A stretch of 5,507 nt of DNA from Candidatus Sediminicultor secundus (lineage in GTDB: Bacteria; Atribacterota; JS1; SB-45; 34-128), in contig NCRO01000024.1 of assembly GCA_002849045.2 (NCBI GenBank), positions 352 to 5,858 of the forward strand, written 5' to 3'. Shown one piece after another: positions 1-5,238 of this stretch. The position numbers and the translations under genes are program-made. Below the pieces are notes generated by a model. The model was not told the origin of the DNA, made no database searches, and saw only the letters and a program-made list of their open reading frames with translations. Position 1 is the first letter of the stretch; every line of letters starts with the position of its first letter.

Positions 1-12
1 ACTAATTTAATT

Positions 13-44
13 GGTCAATTGGTAAATCGGCGAATTGGCAAATT
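13..44 (-). repeat. 8-bp tandem array, GGNNAATY units
   Basis: Four consecutive octamers read GGTCAATT, GGTAAATC, GGCGAATT and GGCAAATT, with a degenerate unit just before them. Positions 1-2 and 5-7 of the unit are fixed, and positions 3-4 vary. The same family occurs in inverted orientation as a ten-unit array at 3692-3771, so the minus-strand label here is relative to that copy. A period of 8 is incompatible with coding. Function unknown. Confidence 0.8.
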
Positions 45-90
45 AACTCGTTTATTAGCCGAAAACTGATAACTAAAAATTTGCATTTAA

Positions 91-125
91 TACTAACGAC
101 TATTCACTATTCACTAACGACTAAT
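91..125 (+). repeat. 7-bp tandem array, YACTAWY-like units
   Basis: Five heptamers follow each other in register: TACTAAC, GACTATT, CACTATT, CACTAAC, GACTAAT. A further TAATTGG runs into the ribosome site of gene 1. The core ACTA is shared by all units, and the 11-mer ACTAACGACTA recurs exactly 21 bp (three units) apart. The stretch 110-132 matches the reverse complement of 3770-3792 at 21 of 23 positions, so this leader and the spacer upstream of the glycosyltransferase share a repeat cassette. I find no convincing -35/-10 pair for gene 1 in 1-142, so its promoter may lie outside the window or within these repeats. Confidence 0.8.
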
Positions 126-130
126 TAATT

Positions 131-135
131 GGAGG
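131..135 (+). promoter_or_regulatory. Shine-Dalgarno site of the alpha-oxoamine synthase
   Basis: GGAGG lies 7 nt before the ATG at 143 and fixes that start. Its first two G residues are also the last two bases of the TAATTGG unit ending the upstream heptamer array, so the ribosome site abuts repeat DNA directly. Confidence 0.85.
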
Positions 136-142
136 ATAAAAA

Positions 143-1375
143 ATGGGATTAAATAATTTAGAGAAAGCTCTTTCTCAAACTCTAAAAGAGTTAAAAAACG
201 AAGGACGATTAAAAGGAAAAGAATACATTATAACTAAAGTTAAAAAAGCTAAAGGAGAAAAAGGTCCAAGATATTTTTTAAAAGGAAAAGGCGAGCAGGA
301 ATTTATCAGGATGAATTCTAATTCTTATCTGGGAATGTCCTTAAGGGAGGAAATCATCCAGGAAGAAGAAAGAGCAACCAAAGAATATGGTGTTGGGCCA
401 GGGGCTGTCCGTTTTATCAGCGGAACATTCCAATCTCACCGAGAATTAGAAAAGAAATTAGCAGTATTTCATCAAAGAGAAGATGCTATGTTGTTCAGCT
501 CAGCTTATTCAACCGTGGTAGGTATTTTAACCCCTCTTATAACTTCTGACACCATTGTAATAAGTGATGAGTTAAATCACAACTGTATAATTAACGCCCT
601 TAGACTTTCCAGACCAAAAGATAAAAAAATCTATAAACATCTGGACATGAATGACCTCGAAGATAAAATAAAAAAATCTATCGGCCAAGCAAAAAGATTA
701 ATCATTATCACTGACGGCATATTCAGCATGAGAGGCGATTATGCCCCCCTGTATATTATTTCCAACCTTTCTAAAAAATACGACCGGGAGTTTCCGGAAA
801 GTATTCTGTTAGTGGTAGATGATTCTCATGGTATTGGTGCTTATGGAAAAACCGGTCGGGGAACAGAAGAATATACCAATACAAAGAGGGTAGATGTATT
901 AGTTGGAACCCTGGGTAAAGAATTTGGAGTAAATGGCGGATATGTAATTTCCAATCAAACCGTTATCACTTACTTAAGAGAAACGGCACCGATGTATATC
1001 TACTCTAACCCCATCTCCCCTACTGAGGCAAGCGCAGCCTTAAAATCTTTAGAAATACTTAATAGTGAAAGAGGAAAAGACATTTTAACTCACCTTCACC
1101 AGATAACTAAGAAATTTGAAAAAGGTCTCCTTGATTTAGGATATGAAATTATTGAAAGTGACCACCCTATTGTTCCTTTAATGGTGAGAGATACTAAAAA
1201 AACCACAGAGTTGGTAAATTATCTTATTGAAAATGGAATTCTTGGCACAGGTCTTAATTATCCGGTTGTGCCTAAAGGCGATGAAGAGATAAGATTTCAG
1301 ATTAATGCCGACCATACTCATTCGGATATTGAATATGCTTTGGCTGTTCTAAAGGACTATAAACAAAGAGCTTAA
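143..1375 (+). CDS. PLP-dependent alpha-oxoamine synthase, glycine C-acetyltransferase (KBL)-like
   Basis: This 410-residue cytosolic enzyme belongs to the fold-type I aminotransferase-like family that condenses an amino acid with an acyl-CoA (KBL, BioF, HemA, serine palmitoyltransferase). Visible motifs in order are the substrate-entry NSNSYLG (58-64), GPGAVRFISGT...H..LE (85-103), the PLP-stacking histidine in DELNH (H146), VVDDSHGIG (224-232, with D226 and H229 contacting the cofactor), the Schiff-base lysine in TLGKEFG (K259), and the carboxylate-binding arginine in IRFQINADHTH (R384). GKTGRG after the DDSH motif and YSN..SP (287-293) resemble KBL more than BioF. Length is normal for the family plus a lysine-rich N-terminal extension of a few tens of residues. 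Start choice is supported by GGAGG 7 nt upstream. Motifs and fold are seen directly; the exact acyl-CoA and amino acid substrate are not. No threonine dehydrogenase or biotin gene is visible beside it, so I give no symbol. Confidence 0.88.
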   Translation: MGLNNLEKALSQTLKELKNEGRLKGKEYIITKVKKAKGEKGPRYFLKGKGEQEFIRMNSNSYLGMSLREEIIQEEERATKEYGVGPGAVRFISGTFQSHRELEKKLAVFHQREDAMLFSSAYSTVVGILTPLITSDTIVISDELNHNCIINALRLSRPKDKKIYKHLDMNDLEDKIKKSIGQAKRLIIITDGIFSMRGDYAPLYIISNLSKKYDREFPESILLVVDDSHGIGAYGKTGRGTEEYTNTKRVDVLVGTLGKEFGVNGGYVISNQTVITYLRETAPMYIYSNPISPTEASAALKSLEILNSERGKDILTHLHQITKKFEKGLLDLGYEIIESDHPIVPLMVRDTKKTTELVNYLIENGILGTGLNYPVVPKGDEEIRFQINADHTHSDIEYALAVLKDYKQRA

Positions 1376-1426
1376 CAGATTTAAAAGATTTATAAAATAA
1401 AACAAAAACTAAAAAGTAAACTACCT

Positions 1427-1551
1427 CTTTGTCATTCCGCACTTGATGCAGAATCCATAAGCAAGGGGCGTATGCAATACACCCCTACAACAACATATCA
1501 TCTCTGCAGTTTACACTCACGAAAGTGGTAGAGAGAATGACATTGACAAAG
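1427..1551. repeat. Composite inverted-repeat element in a convergent spacer
   Basis: The ends are inverted repeats. CTTTGTC (1427-1433) matches GACAAAG (1545-1551), and GTCATTC (1431-1437) matches GAATGAC (1535-1541). Just inside the left end, ATTCCGCA (1434-1441) and TGCAGAAT (1447-1454) form an 8-bp hairpin with one mismatch. The centre carries the separate hairpin at 1465-1488. There is no ORF, so any mobility would be non-autonomous. It may be a MITE-like or REP-like repeat, and copies elsewhere in the genome would decide this. Confidence 0.5.
1465..1488 (-). repeat. GTAG-footed hairpin, REP-like, single copy
   Basis: Read on the minus strand, this 24-mer begins GTAGGGG and folds as GGGGTGTAT, loop TGC, ATACGCCCC. 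On that strand the only non-Watson-Crick pair is a T:G wobble. Length, GTAG foot and CCC end match the hairpins at 3831-3854, 3884-3907, 3916-3939, 5394-5417 and 5447-5470. It sits inside the 1427-1551 element, which looks like a nested insertion. Confidence 0.6.
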
Positions 1552-1566
1552 TCAAAATTAGATTAC

Positions 1567-1595
1567 CACCTGGCACTTAAATTAAGTGCCAGGTG
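1567..1595. terminator. 29-bp palindrome, likely bidirectional terminator
   Basis: A perfect 14-bp inverted repeat, CACCTGGCACTTAA (1567-1580) and TTAAGTGCCAGGTG (1582-1595), surrounds one central base. It lies between convergent genes, 23 bp beyond the stop of the minus-strand SYLF gene and about 190 bp beyond gene 1. As RNA it would form a stem of about 12 bp with a short AU loop. T-runs on either side are weak (TAATCTAATTTT on the minus-strand side), so it may be a processing or 3'-end stability structure, or an intergenic palindromic repeat, rather than a strong intrinsic terminator. Confidence 0.6.
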
Positions 1596-1618
1596 AATTT
1601 CCAAGTTTAATTAAAGTA

Positions 1619-2308
1619 TCATTTACTAACTTTCTTAATCAGAAGTAATAACTTCAGAACCGCCGGATTTACGGTAATCTTACTTCCTAATATAGTTCGA
1701 TTAGATATGTTTTTCCCATAAAATAATTCATTCGCCTTGCTGTCTTCTTCGATAGCTGAACCCTGAAAGGAAACTCCGATATAAGCTCCCTTACTTATAG
1801 AATAAGAATATATTGAAGCTTTAAATTTATAATCTGTATCTGCTGAAAGAGACCTTCCCAATGGACCTGCAGCGATACTGGCGGTACCGCCCAGAGTAAA
1901 ATTATCTTCCATAAACCCTTCCATTCCCCGTTCATTGGAAATAACTAAAACCAGAGCGATTGATTGAATGCCTATCTGAGGGCCGATGCTTATACTTTTA
2001 ATCTTTACAAAAGCGGGGCCATACCATATCCTCACCCTGCTATCTTTTCTAAATATTATACCTTTTCCATACTGTCCGCCAATTCCCCATCCAATTTTAA
2101 TTATCGAAGGAAAGATAGCTATGCCTTTTGCTTCTTTCAAAAGGGCTCCAAAAGCCCCGCTATCCTCTGATACTGACATCTCTTTTAACACTTCGATAGA
2201 TTCGTTAATTATTTCAGATGGTGTCATGGGGGCCGCTTGCCCTACACAAGTTAAAACTAAAAATAATAACAGTGCTAAAATGATATATTTTATATTTTTA
2301 TTTTTCAT
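1619..2308 (-). CDS. Exported SYLF-domain (Ysc84/DUF500) lipid-binding protein
   Basis: The protein has 229 residues. The N-terminus (K2-K7, then a hydrophobic run at 8-22 and GQAA at 23-26) is a signal peptide, probably cut after A25 or A26. Cys21 is preceded by V-L-T and makes a poor lipobox, so a lipoprotein is unlikely. Residues 50-205 match the SYLF/Ysc84 domain: LLKEAKGIAIFPS (56-68), GWGIGGQYGKG (73-83), GPQIGIQS (109-116), FTLGGTASIAAGPLGR (137-152), and SYSISKGAYIGVSFQGS (168-184). The family is known for lipid binding in eukaryotic members; bacterial members are secreted or periplasmic and poorly characterised. A basic hydrophobic tail (LKLLLLIKKVSK) ends the protein. The gene overlaps the upstream glycosyltransferase by 11 bp and is probably translationally coupled to it. 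The exact role is unknown; action on envelope lipids is inference. Confidence 0.9.
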   Translation of the reverse strand: MKNKNIKYIILALLLFLVLTCVGQAAPMTPSEIINESIEVLKEMSVSEDSGAFGALLKEAKGIAIFPSIIKIGWGIGGQYGKGIIFRKDSRVRIWYGPAFVKIKSISIGPQIGIQSIALVLVISNERGMEGFMEDNFTLGGTASIAAGPLGRSLSADTDYKFKASIYSYSISKGAYIGVSFQGSAIEEDSKANELFYGKNISNRTILGSKITVNPAVLKLLLLIKKVSK

Positions 2309-3536
2309 TTTTTATTTTCCCTCCATAATTTATGGACAGAATATCTTTTATAAAACTTTTCTTCTCTTTTGATTTGGATTTTTTTATCTCAATTACTTCC
2401 CGATAGAGATTTAACATTCTTTCAGATATCGTATCAATACTATATTTTTCAGAAGTCTTTATTGCTCCCTGGGAGAGCTTTCCTCTTAATTCTGGCTCTC
2501 TAATAATTTTTTCTAATGCCTTAGCAAATTTTTCAACATCATTATCGACCAACAGCCCATCCAGTCCATCTGTCAGTATATCTACTGCTCCCGGAGCTTT
2601 AATCGCCAAGACGGGAACTCCGGAAGCCAAGGCTTCTATAGTTACTATTCCAAAAGTTTCTGTTGTAGAAGCAATAGTAAATACATAAGCCATCTTGTAA
2701 TAATGCTGAATTTCTTCGTAGCTTACTGTACCTGTAAATATTACATCTTCTTCTACTTTCAAAGTTCGAGCAAGCTGTTTTAGTTCATCTATAGCCGGAC
2801 CACTACCTACTATTAATAATTTTTCTTTACCAATACTCCTTTTTTTAATTATTGCTAACGCTTTTATAATCTTATCTATGCTCTTTTCTAAAGCTACTCT
2901 ACCCACAAAGAGAATTATTTTATTATCTTCTTTCAAATTATATTTTTTTTTAATTTCTGTTCTTTTCAATTCATCATCTTCCTTGAAAGAAGTCAAATGT
3001 ATTGCATTAGGAATAACCTCAATTCTATTTTTAATTCCATAATTTTCTATAATTTTTTTCATTGATATAGACGGAGTAGTTATACAATCAGTTTTATAAG
3101 CTAAATTAGAAATTATCATCTTGATTGCTTCATGAGTTACTCTTTCTGGTATGGGGGAAACATAGTGAGCATATTTTTCATATTGAGTGTGAAGGGTCAA
3201 TATTTTGGGAATACCTAATCTTTTACCATACATTATAGCTACAGAACTTAGTAAAAAGGGATGATGAATATGGACGATGTCAGGATTAAATTCAGTTATA
3301 ACTTTTTTCACCCTAAAGGATAAAGGTATAGGAAGAGGATATTTCACTTTACTGGTTAAGTTTACTGACCTGTATCTGAATACATTTTTTTCTTGATCAA
3401 CATAATCTTCTACCCTGGGAGCAAAGACATAAGCTTCATGCCCTTTTCTTTCGTAAGCCTCTTTTAATGAAGAAATACTGGTAACAACTCCATTAACCAG
3501 TGGCTTATAACAATTGGTAAAAAAAGCAATTCTCAT
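2298..3536 (-). CDS. GT4-family (GT-B fold) glycosyltransferase, possibly glycolipid-forming
   Basis: This 412-residue, probably membrane-associated enzyme transfers a sugar from a nucleotide-sugar donor. The N-terminal Rossmann domain starts MRIAFFTNCYKPLVNGVVTSI, a typical GT4 opening with the VNGV loop (14-17). DIVHIHHPF (86-94) and LHTQYE (115-120) follow in the acceptor half. The donor domain shows VIPNAI (174-179), LFVGRVALEKSID (209-221), VGSGP (244-248) and FTGTVSYEEI (267-276). The EX7E motif is ETFGIVTIE (E293, E301), followed by ALASGVPVLA and APGAVDIL (314-321). The overall pattern resembles diacylglycerol glucosyltransferases and related MgtA-like enzymes, but the acceptor cannot be read from sequence. 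The C-terminus (385-399) is lysine-rich and could contact acidic lipids. It is first in an operon with the SYLF gene, and its last codons encode that gene's ribosome site. The start is supported by GGAG 7 nt upstream. Confidence 0.9.
   Translation of the reverse strand: MRIAFFTNCYKPLVNGVVTSISSLKEAYERKGHEAYVFAPRVEDYVDQEKNVFRYRSVNLTSKVKYPLPIPLSFRVKKVITEFNPDIVHIHHPFLLSSVAIMYGKRLGIPKILTLHTQYEKYAHYVSPIPERVTHEAIKMIISNLAYKTDCITTPSISMKKIIENYGIKNRIEVIPNAIHLTSFKEDDELKRTEIKKKYNLKEDNKIILFVGRVALEKSIDKIIKALAIIKKRSIGKEKLLIVGSGPAIDELKQLARTLKVEEDVIFTGTVSYEEIQHYYKMAYVFTIASTTETFGIVTIEALASGVPVLAIKAPGAVDILTDGLDGLLVDNDVEKFAKALEKIIREPELRGKLSQGAIKTSEKYSIDTISERMLNLYREVIEIKKSKSKEKKSFIKDILSINYGGKIKNEK
2319..2324 (-). 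promoter_or_regulatory. Shine-Dalgarno of the SYLF gene inside the glycosyltransferase ORF
   Basis: On the minus strand GGAGGG lies 10 nt before the SYLF ATG at 2308. The same six bases are the Gly-Gly codons near the glycosyltransferase C-terminus (residues 405-406), and the SYLF ATG precedes the glycosyltransferase TAA. Ribosomes finishing the first gene therefore end 11 bp past the second start, which favours termination-reinitiation coupling. Confidence 0.8.
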
Positions 3537-3540
3537 TTAT

Positions 3541-3547
3541 CTTCTCC
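3541..3547 (-). promoter_or_regulatory. Shine-Dalgarno of the glycosyltransferase
   Basis: On the minus strand GGAGAAG precedes the ATG at 3536, with the GGAG core 7 nt away. This supports the chosen start. Confidence 0.75.
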
Positions 3548-3565
3548 GTAATTTAAAATCAAAAT

Positions 3566-3594
3566 ATTATTTTATTCAGTTTTGATGCTTTCAA
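3566..3594 (-). promoter_or_regulatory. Candidate sigma-70 promoter of the glycosyltransferase-SYLF operon
   Basis: On the minus strand TTGAAA (3589-3594) and AATAAT (3566-3571) are separated by 17 nt, each close to consensus. Transcription would begin about 20 nt before the ATG, leaving room for the ribosome site. The DNA is very AT-rich, so chance matches are easy. Confidence 0.35.
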
Positions 3595-3691
3595 TTTTAA
3601 AAAGCAAGTTATTTTACAAAATTTAACTTTCATAAGTTTGAATAGTTCTATGGTTATTATATCTTAATTAACCTAAATAGCAAAATAGAGT

Positions 3692-3771
3692 AATTGACCA
3701 ATTCTCCAATTTACCGATTAGCCAATTTACCAATTAGTCAATTTACCGATTCCCCGATTAGCCAATTTACC
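3692..3771 (+). repeat. Ten-unit 8-bp tandem array (RATTNNCC)
   Basis: Ten octamers run without a break in register: AATTGACC, AATTCTCC, AATTTACC, GATTAGCC, AATTTACC, AATTAGTC, AATTTACC, GATTCCCC, GATTAGCC, AATTTACC. Variation is concentrated at positions 5-6. Units alternate partly as 16-bp dimers: the exact 16-mer of 3716-3731 recurs at 3756-3771. The reverse complement of this unit forms the array at 13-44. It lies about 100 bp upstream of the operon promoter candidate. No coding or known regulatory role is visible. Confidence 0.9.
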
Positions 3772-3776
3772 AGTTA

Positions 3777-3797
3777 ATTAGTAGTTAGTGAATAATA
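3777..3797 (-). repeat. Short 7-bp array abutting the 8-bp array
   Basis: On the minus strand the units read TATTATT, CACTAAC, TACTAAT, followed by TAACTGG (3770-3776), which leads straight into the octamer array. The stretch 3770-3792 matches the reverse complement of 110-132 with two differences, tying this junction to the leader of gene 1. Confidence 0.65.
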
Positions 3798-3830
3798 ATC
3801 CGTATCGCGCTAAAGAAATAAGATTCAGGC

Positions 3831-3907
3831 GTAGGGGCACAATGAATTGTGCCCTTCCTGTTTTATTGTTTTTTGATTACCCTGGGCACGATGCATCGTG
3901 CCCCTAC
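3831..3907. repeat. 77-bp paired-hairpin element, copy 1 (BIME-like)
   Basis: The terminal inverted repeats are perfect: GTAGGGGCAC (3831-3840) and GTGCCCCTAC (3898-3907). Each end forms its own hairpin. On the left, GGGCACAAT/ATTGTGCCC (3835-3854) is a 9-bp stem. On the right, 3884-3903 is a perfect 20-bp palindrome, GGGCACGATG/CATCGTGCCC. A T-rich spacer separates them. GTAG at the 5' foot of each hairpin, with two hairpins facing each other, is the known layout of REP/BIME elements. A second 77-bp copy in the same orientation lies at 5394-5470. There is no transposase ORF and no clear target duplication. Confidence 0.75.
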
Positions 3908-3915
3908 ATTATTGC

Positions 3916-3939
3916 GGGTTCGATTCATCGAACCCCTAC
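3916..3939 (-). repeat. Single GTAG-footed hairpin with a different stem
   Basis: GGGTTCGAT (3916-3924) and ATCGAACCC (3927-3935) pair over 9 bp around TC, followed by CTAC. On the minus strand it starts GTAGGGG like its neighbours. Compared with the hairpin at 3884-3907, the stem triplet CAC/GTG is replaced by TTC/GAA on both arms, so pairing is kept while sequence changes. It points the same way as the right arm of the 77-bp element, only 8 bp away. Confidence 0.65.
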
Positions 3940-4005
3940 CTCCTAAGCACCCTCCGCAAATAATCTTCTGGCTCCTGAATTCTGAATTTTATCTCTTCTT
4001 TTCTT

Positions 4006-4040
4006 CACTATATACTATATACTCGATACTTGATACTATC
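4006..4040 (+). repeat. 7-bp tandem array, TACTNNN units
   Basis: Five heptamers occur in register: CACTATA, TACTATA, TACTCGA, TACTTGA, TACTATC. A shorter heptamer dimer, CTGAATT twice, precedes it at 3975-3988. The inverted counterpart lies at 5142-5176 on the other side of the TPR gene and shares a 14-bp exact match (4026-4039 with 5142-5155 reversed). The array lies beyond the 3' end of the TPR gene. Confidence 0.8.
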
Positions 4041-4101
4041 TTATCTTCTGTCTTCTTTATTTTATTTTCTTAACCAACTAACTATCTAACTCTTTTCTTG
4101 T

Positions 4102-4150
4102 TACTCATTACACATTACTCATCACTATATTTCTAAACGCTATCCGCTAT
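4102..4150 (+). repeat. 7-bp array running into the TPR gene stop codon
   Basis: Heptamers in one register are TACTCAT, TACACAT, TACTCAT and CACTATA, then a degenerate TTTCTAA, then ACGCTAT and CCGCTAT. The last unit covers the stop codon of the TPR gene (TAG, 4147-4149). Weak units in the same register can be traced back to 4074. The TPR gene therefore ends directly in repeat DNA, and no stem-loop terminator is visible just beyond its stop. Confidence 0.7.
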
Positions 4151-5061
4151 TCTCCCTGTTTTTCTGCTTGCCTTAGCCAGTACTCTGCCTTTTTATTTTC
4201 CGGTTCTAAACGCAAGACTTCTTTCCAATTACTCGCGGCTTCCCGATAATTACCCCGTTCATAATAAATTCTACCCAGCCAATAATAAGCTGAAGAAAAA
4301 TCGGAATTGTATCTAACTGCTTGACGGTATTCGTATATTGCTTCTTCAAATAACCTTTGTTCATAAAGATTATACCCTGCTTCATAATTAGAATATGCTT
4401 CTTTCCCGTATTTTATAGAATTTTCTACTTTAGTATAAAAATATTGAGCCCGAGGATAATAAGGGTCAATCTCTAACACTTTTTGCCAGGAAGAAAGAGA
4501 ATCATTCAATCTACCTTCTTCGTAAAATACTCTCGCTAACCAATAGTGAGCTTCGGTCATTTCTGAGCTAACCTCAACCGCTTTTTGTAAATACAGGGTA
4601 CAGCCATCATAATCTTCCCTTTGATAGGCCGCATATCCCAACCGATAATAGGCGAAAGATAATTTTTGTTCAGCTTCCGGAGAAATTACTTCCTTTTTTT
4701 GAATAAGTTCAATATATCTCCCCCACTCTCTTGCTTCTCGATAATACCAATTAGTATATTGGTAAATCTGGGCAAGATGATAATGAGCTTCTATAAAATC
4801 AGGTTCTGCCTCAATAGCTTTTTCACCATAATCGATAGCTTCAACCCACAGTTTTTTATTGGGATAATTAACTCCCTGGTAAGTTTTAATCGCCTCATCC
4901 ATCTTGTTTACAGCCATCTTTAGGTAATCAGATGCTTCTTGAGAAAGAGTTTCCCAGGTAGTTTCCCCCTGACCAGCTGCAAAATTAAAGCTAAATACTG
5001 ACAATAATCCACAAATAATTAAACTTAATATCAAAAACATTTTTAAATATCTCTTTTTCAT
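4147..5061 (-). CDS. Exported tetratricopeptide-repeat (TPR) protein
   Basis: The protein has 304 residues. A signal peptide is clear: KKRYLK, a hydrophobic stretch (about 8-28), then AAGQ, with cleavage near residue 29-30. Cys17 lies mid-hydrophobic and has no lipobox. The mature part is largely TPR helices. Repeats are seen at about 73-104 (EAIDYGEKAIEAEPDFIEAH), 134-167, 168-201, 224-253 and 254-288, with a gap at 105-133 that may be a divergent repeat. Repeats at 168-201 and 254-288 are close to each other (A-H/Y-YWL-R--YEEG, then SW/NW-KVL--P), suggesting recent internal duplication. TPR proteins act as protein-protein scaffolds. Exported ones often serve envelope assembly, but no partner can be named from this sequence. 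It is transcribed alone: the next gene in the same direction lies over 600 bp downstream. The start is supported by GGAGGGG upstream. Confidence 0.9.
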   Translation of the reverse strand: MKKRYLKMFLILSLIICGLLSVFSFNFAAGQGETTWETLSQEASDYLKMAVNKMDEAIKTYQGVNYPNKKLWVEAIDYGEKAIEAEPDFIEAHYHLAQIYQYTNWYYREAREWGRYIELIQKKEVISPEAEQKLSFAYYRLGYAAYQREDYDGCTLYLQKAVEVSSEMTEAHYWLARVFYEEGRLNDSLSSWQKVLEIDPYYPRAQYFYTKVENSIKYGKEAYSNYEAGYNLYEQRLFEEAIYEYRQAVRYNSDFSSAYYWLGRIYYERGNYREAASNWKEVLRLEPENKKAEYWLRQAEKQGE

Positions 5062-5067
5062 CTTCAG

Positions 5068-5074
5068 CCCCTCC
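5068..5074 (-). promoter_or_regulatory. Shine-Dalgarno of the TPR gene
   Basis: On the minus strand GGAGGGG precedes the ATG at 5061, with the GGAGG core 8 nt away. This is a strong site that fixes the start. Confidence 0.85.
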
Positions 5075-5090
5075 TTTTAATCTTTATTTT

Positions 5091-5129
5091 ATTATACATC
5101 ATTATATCTTAATTCTACATTTTTTATAA
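5091..5129 (-). promoter_or_regulatory. Candidate promoter of the TPR gene with two TATAAT boxes
   Basis: On the minus strand there are two perfect TATAAT hexamers, at 5101-5106 and 5091-5096. The upstream one has TTATAA (5124-5129) 17 nt before it, matching four of six -35 bases. The downstream one has no comparable -35. Either would give a leader of a few tens of nucleotides before the ATG. AT-richness limits confidence. Confidence 0.5.
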
Positions 5130-5141
5130 ATACCCTTAAAT

Positions 5142-5176
5142 ATAGTATCAAGTATATAGTATCGAGTATCGAGTTA
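5142..5176 (-). repeat. 7-bp tandem array, inverted relative to 4006-4040
   Basis: Five heptamers on the plus strand read ATAGTAT, CAAGTAT, ATAGTAT, CGAGTAT, CGAGTTA. The first four form two 14-bp dimers differing by one base. Reverse-complemented they are ATACTAT, ATACTTG, ATACTCG and similar, the family seen at 4006-4040. The array lies just upstream of the TPR promoter candidate. Confidence 0.8.
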
Positions 5177-5238
5177 GGGAGGCGAAAGAAAAGATAAAAA
5201 AACAAGAGCAATAACTATTCTTTTCTTTCTTCTAACTC
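5171..5238. repeat. Imperfect inverted repeat, purine-rich and pyrimidine-rich arms
   Basis: GAGTTA (5171-5176) pairs with TAACTC (5233-5238), and GAAAGAAAAG (5184-5193) pairs with CTTTTCTTTC (5220-5229). Unequal internal loops of 7 and 3 nt separate the two stems, and the end loop is 26 nt. The outer arm overlaps the last unit of the heptamer array. It is low in GC apart from GGGAGGC in the internal loop. It could be a transcript 3' end from a gene beyond the window or a chance low-complexity pairing. Confidence 0.3.

Noticed and set aside
143..1375. Assignment as BioF (biotin synthesis)
   Set aside because: The GKTGRG and YSN..SP motifs are closer to KBL and no biotin gene is visible nearby. 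Substrate remains undetermined, so no symbol was given.
1986..2372. Plus-strand ORF of 128 codons, with a shorter one at 1964-2170
   Set aside because: Both lie antisense to the SYLF gene, whose protein matches a known family across its length. No ribosome site or family match supports them.
3914..3939. GGGTTCGATTC stretch resembling a tRNA T-arm
   Set aside because: No acceptor stem, D-arm or anticodon arm fits around it. The sequence is fully explained as a member of the GTAG hairpin family.
3849..4073. Plus-strand ORF of 74 codons in the repeat zone
   Set aside because: It runs through hairpins and 7-bp arrays, has no ribosome site, and its protein reflects repeat sequence. It is an accidental open frame.
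3692..4150. Possible CRISPR array
   Set aside because: The units are 7-8 bp and contiguous, and there are no 25-40 bp repeats separated by unique spacers and no cas genes.
4666..4923. Plus-strand ORF of 85 codons
   Set aside because: It is antisense to the TPR repeats and has no recognisable domain.
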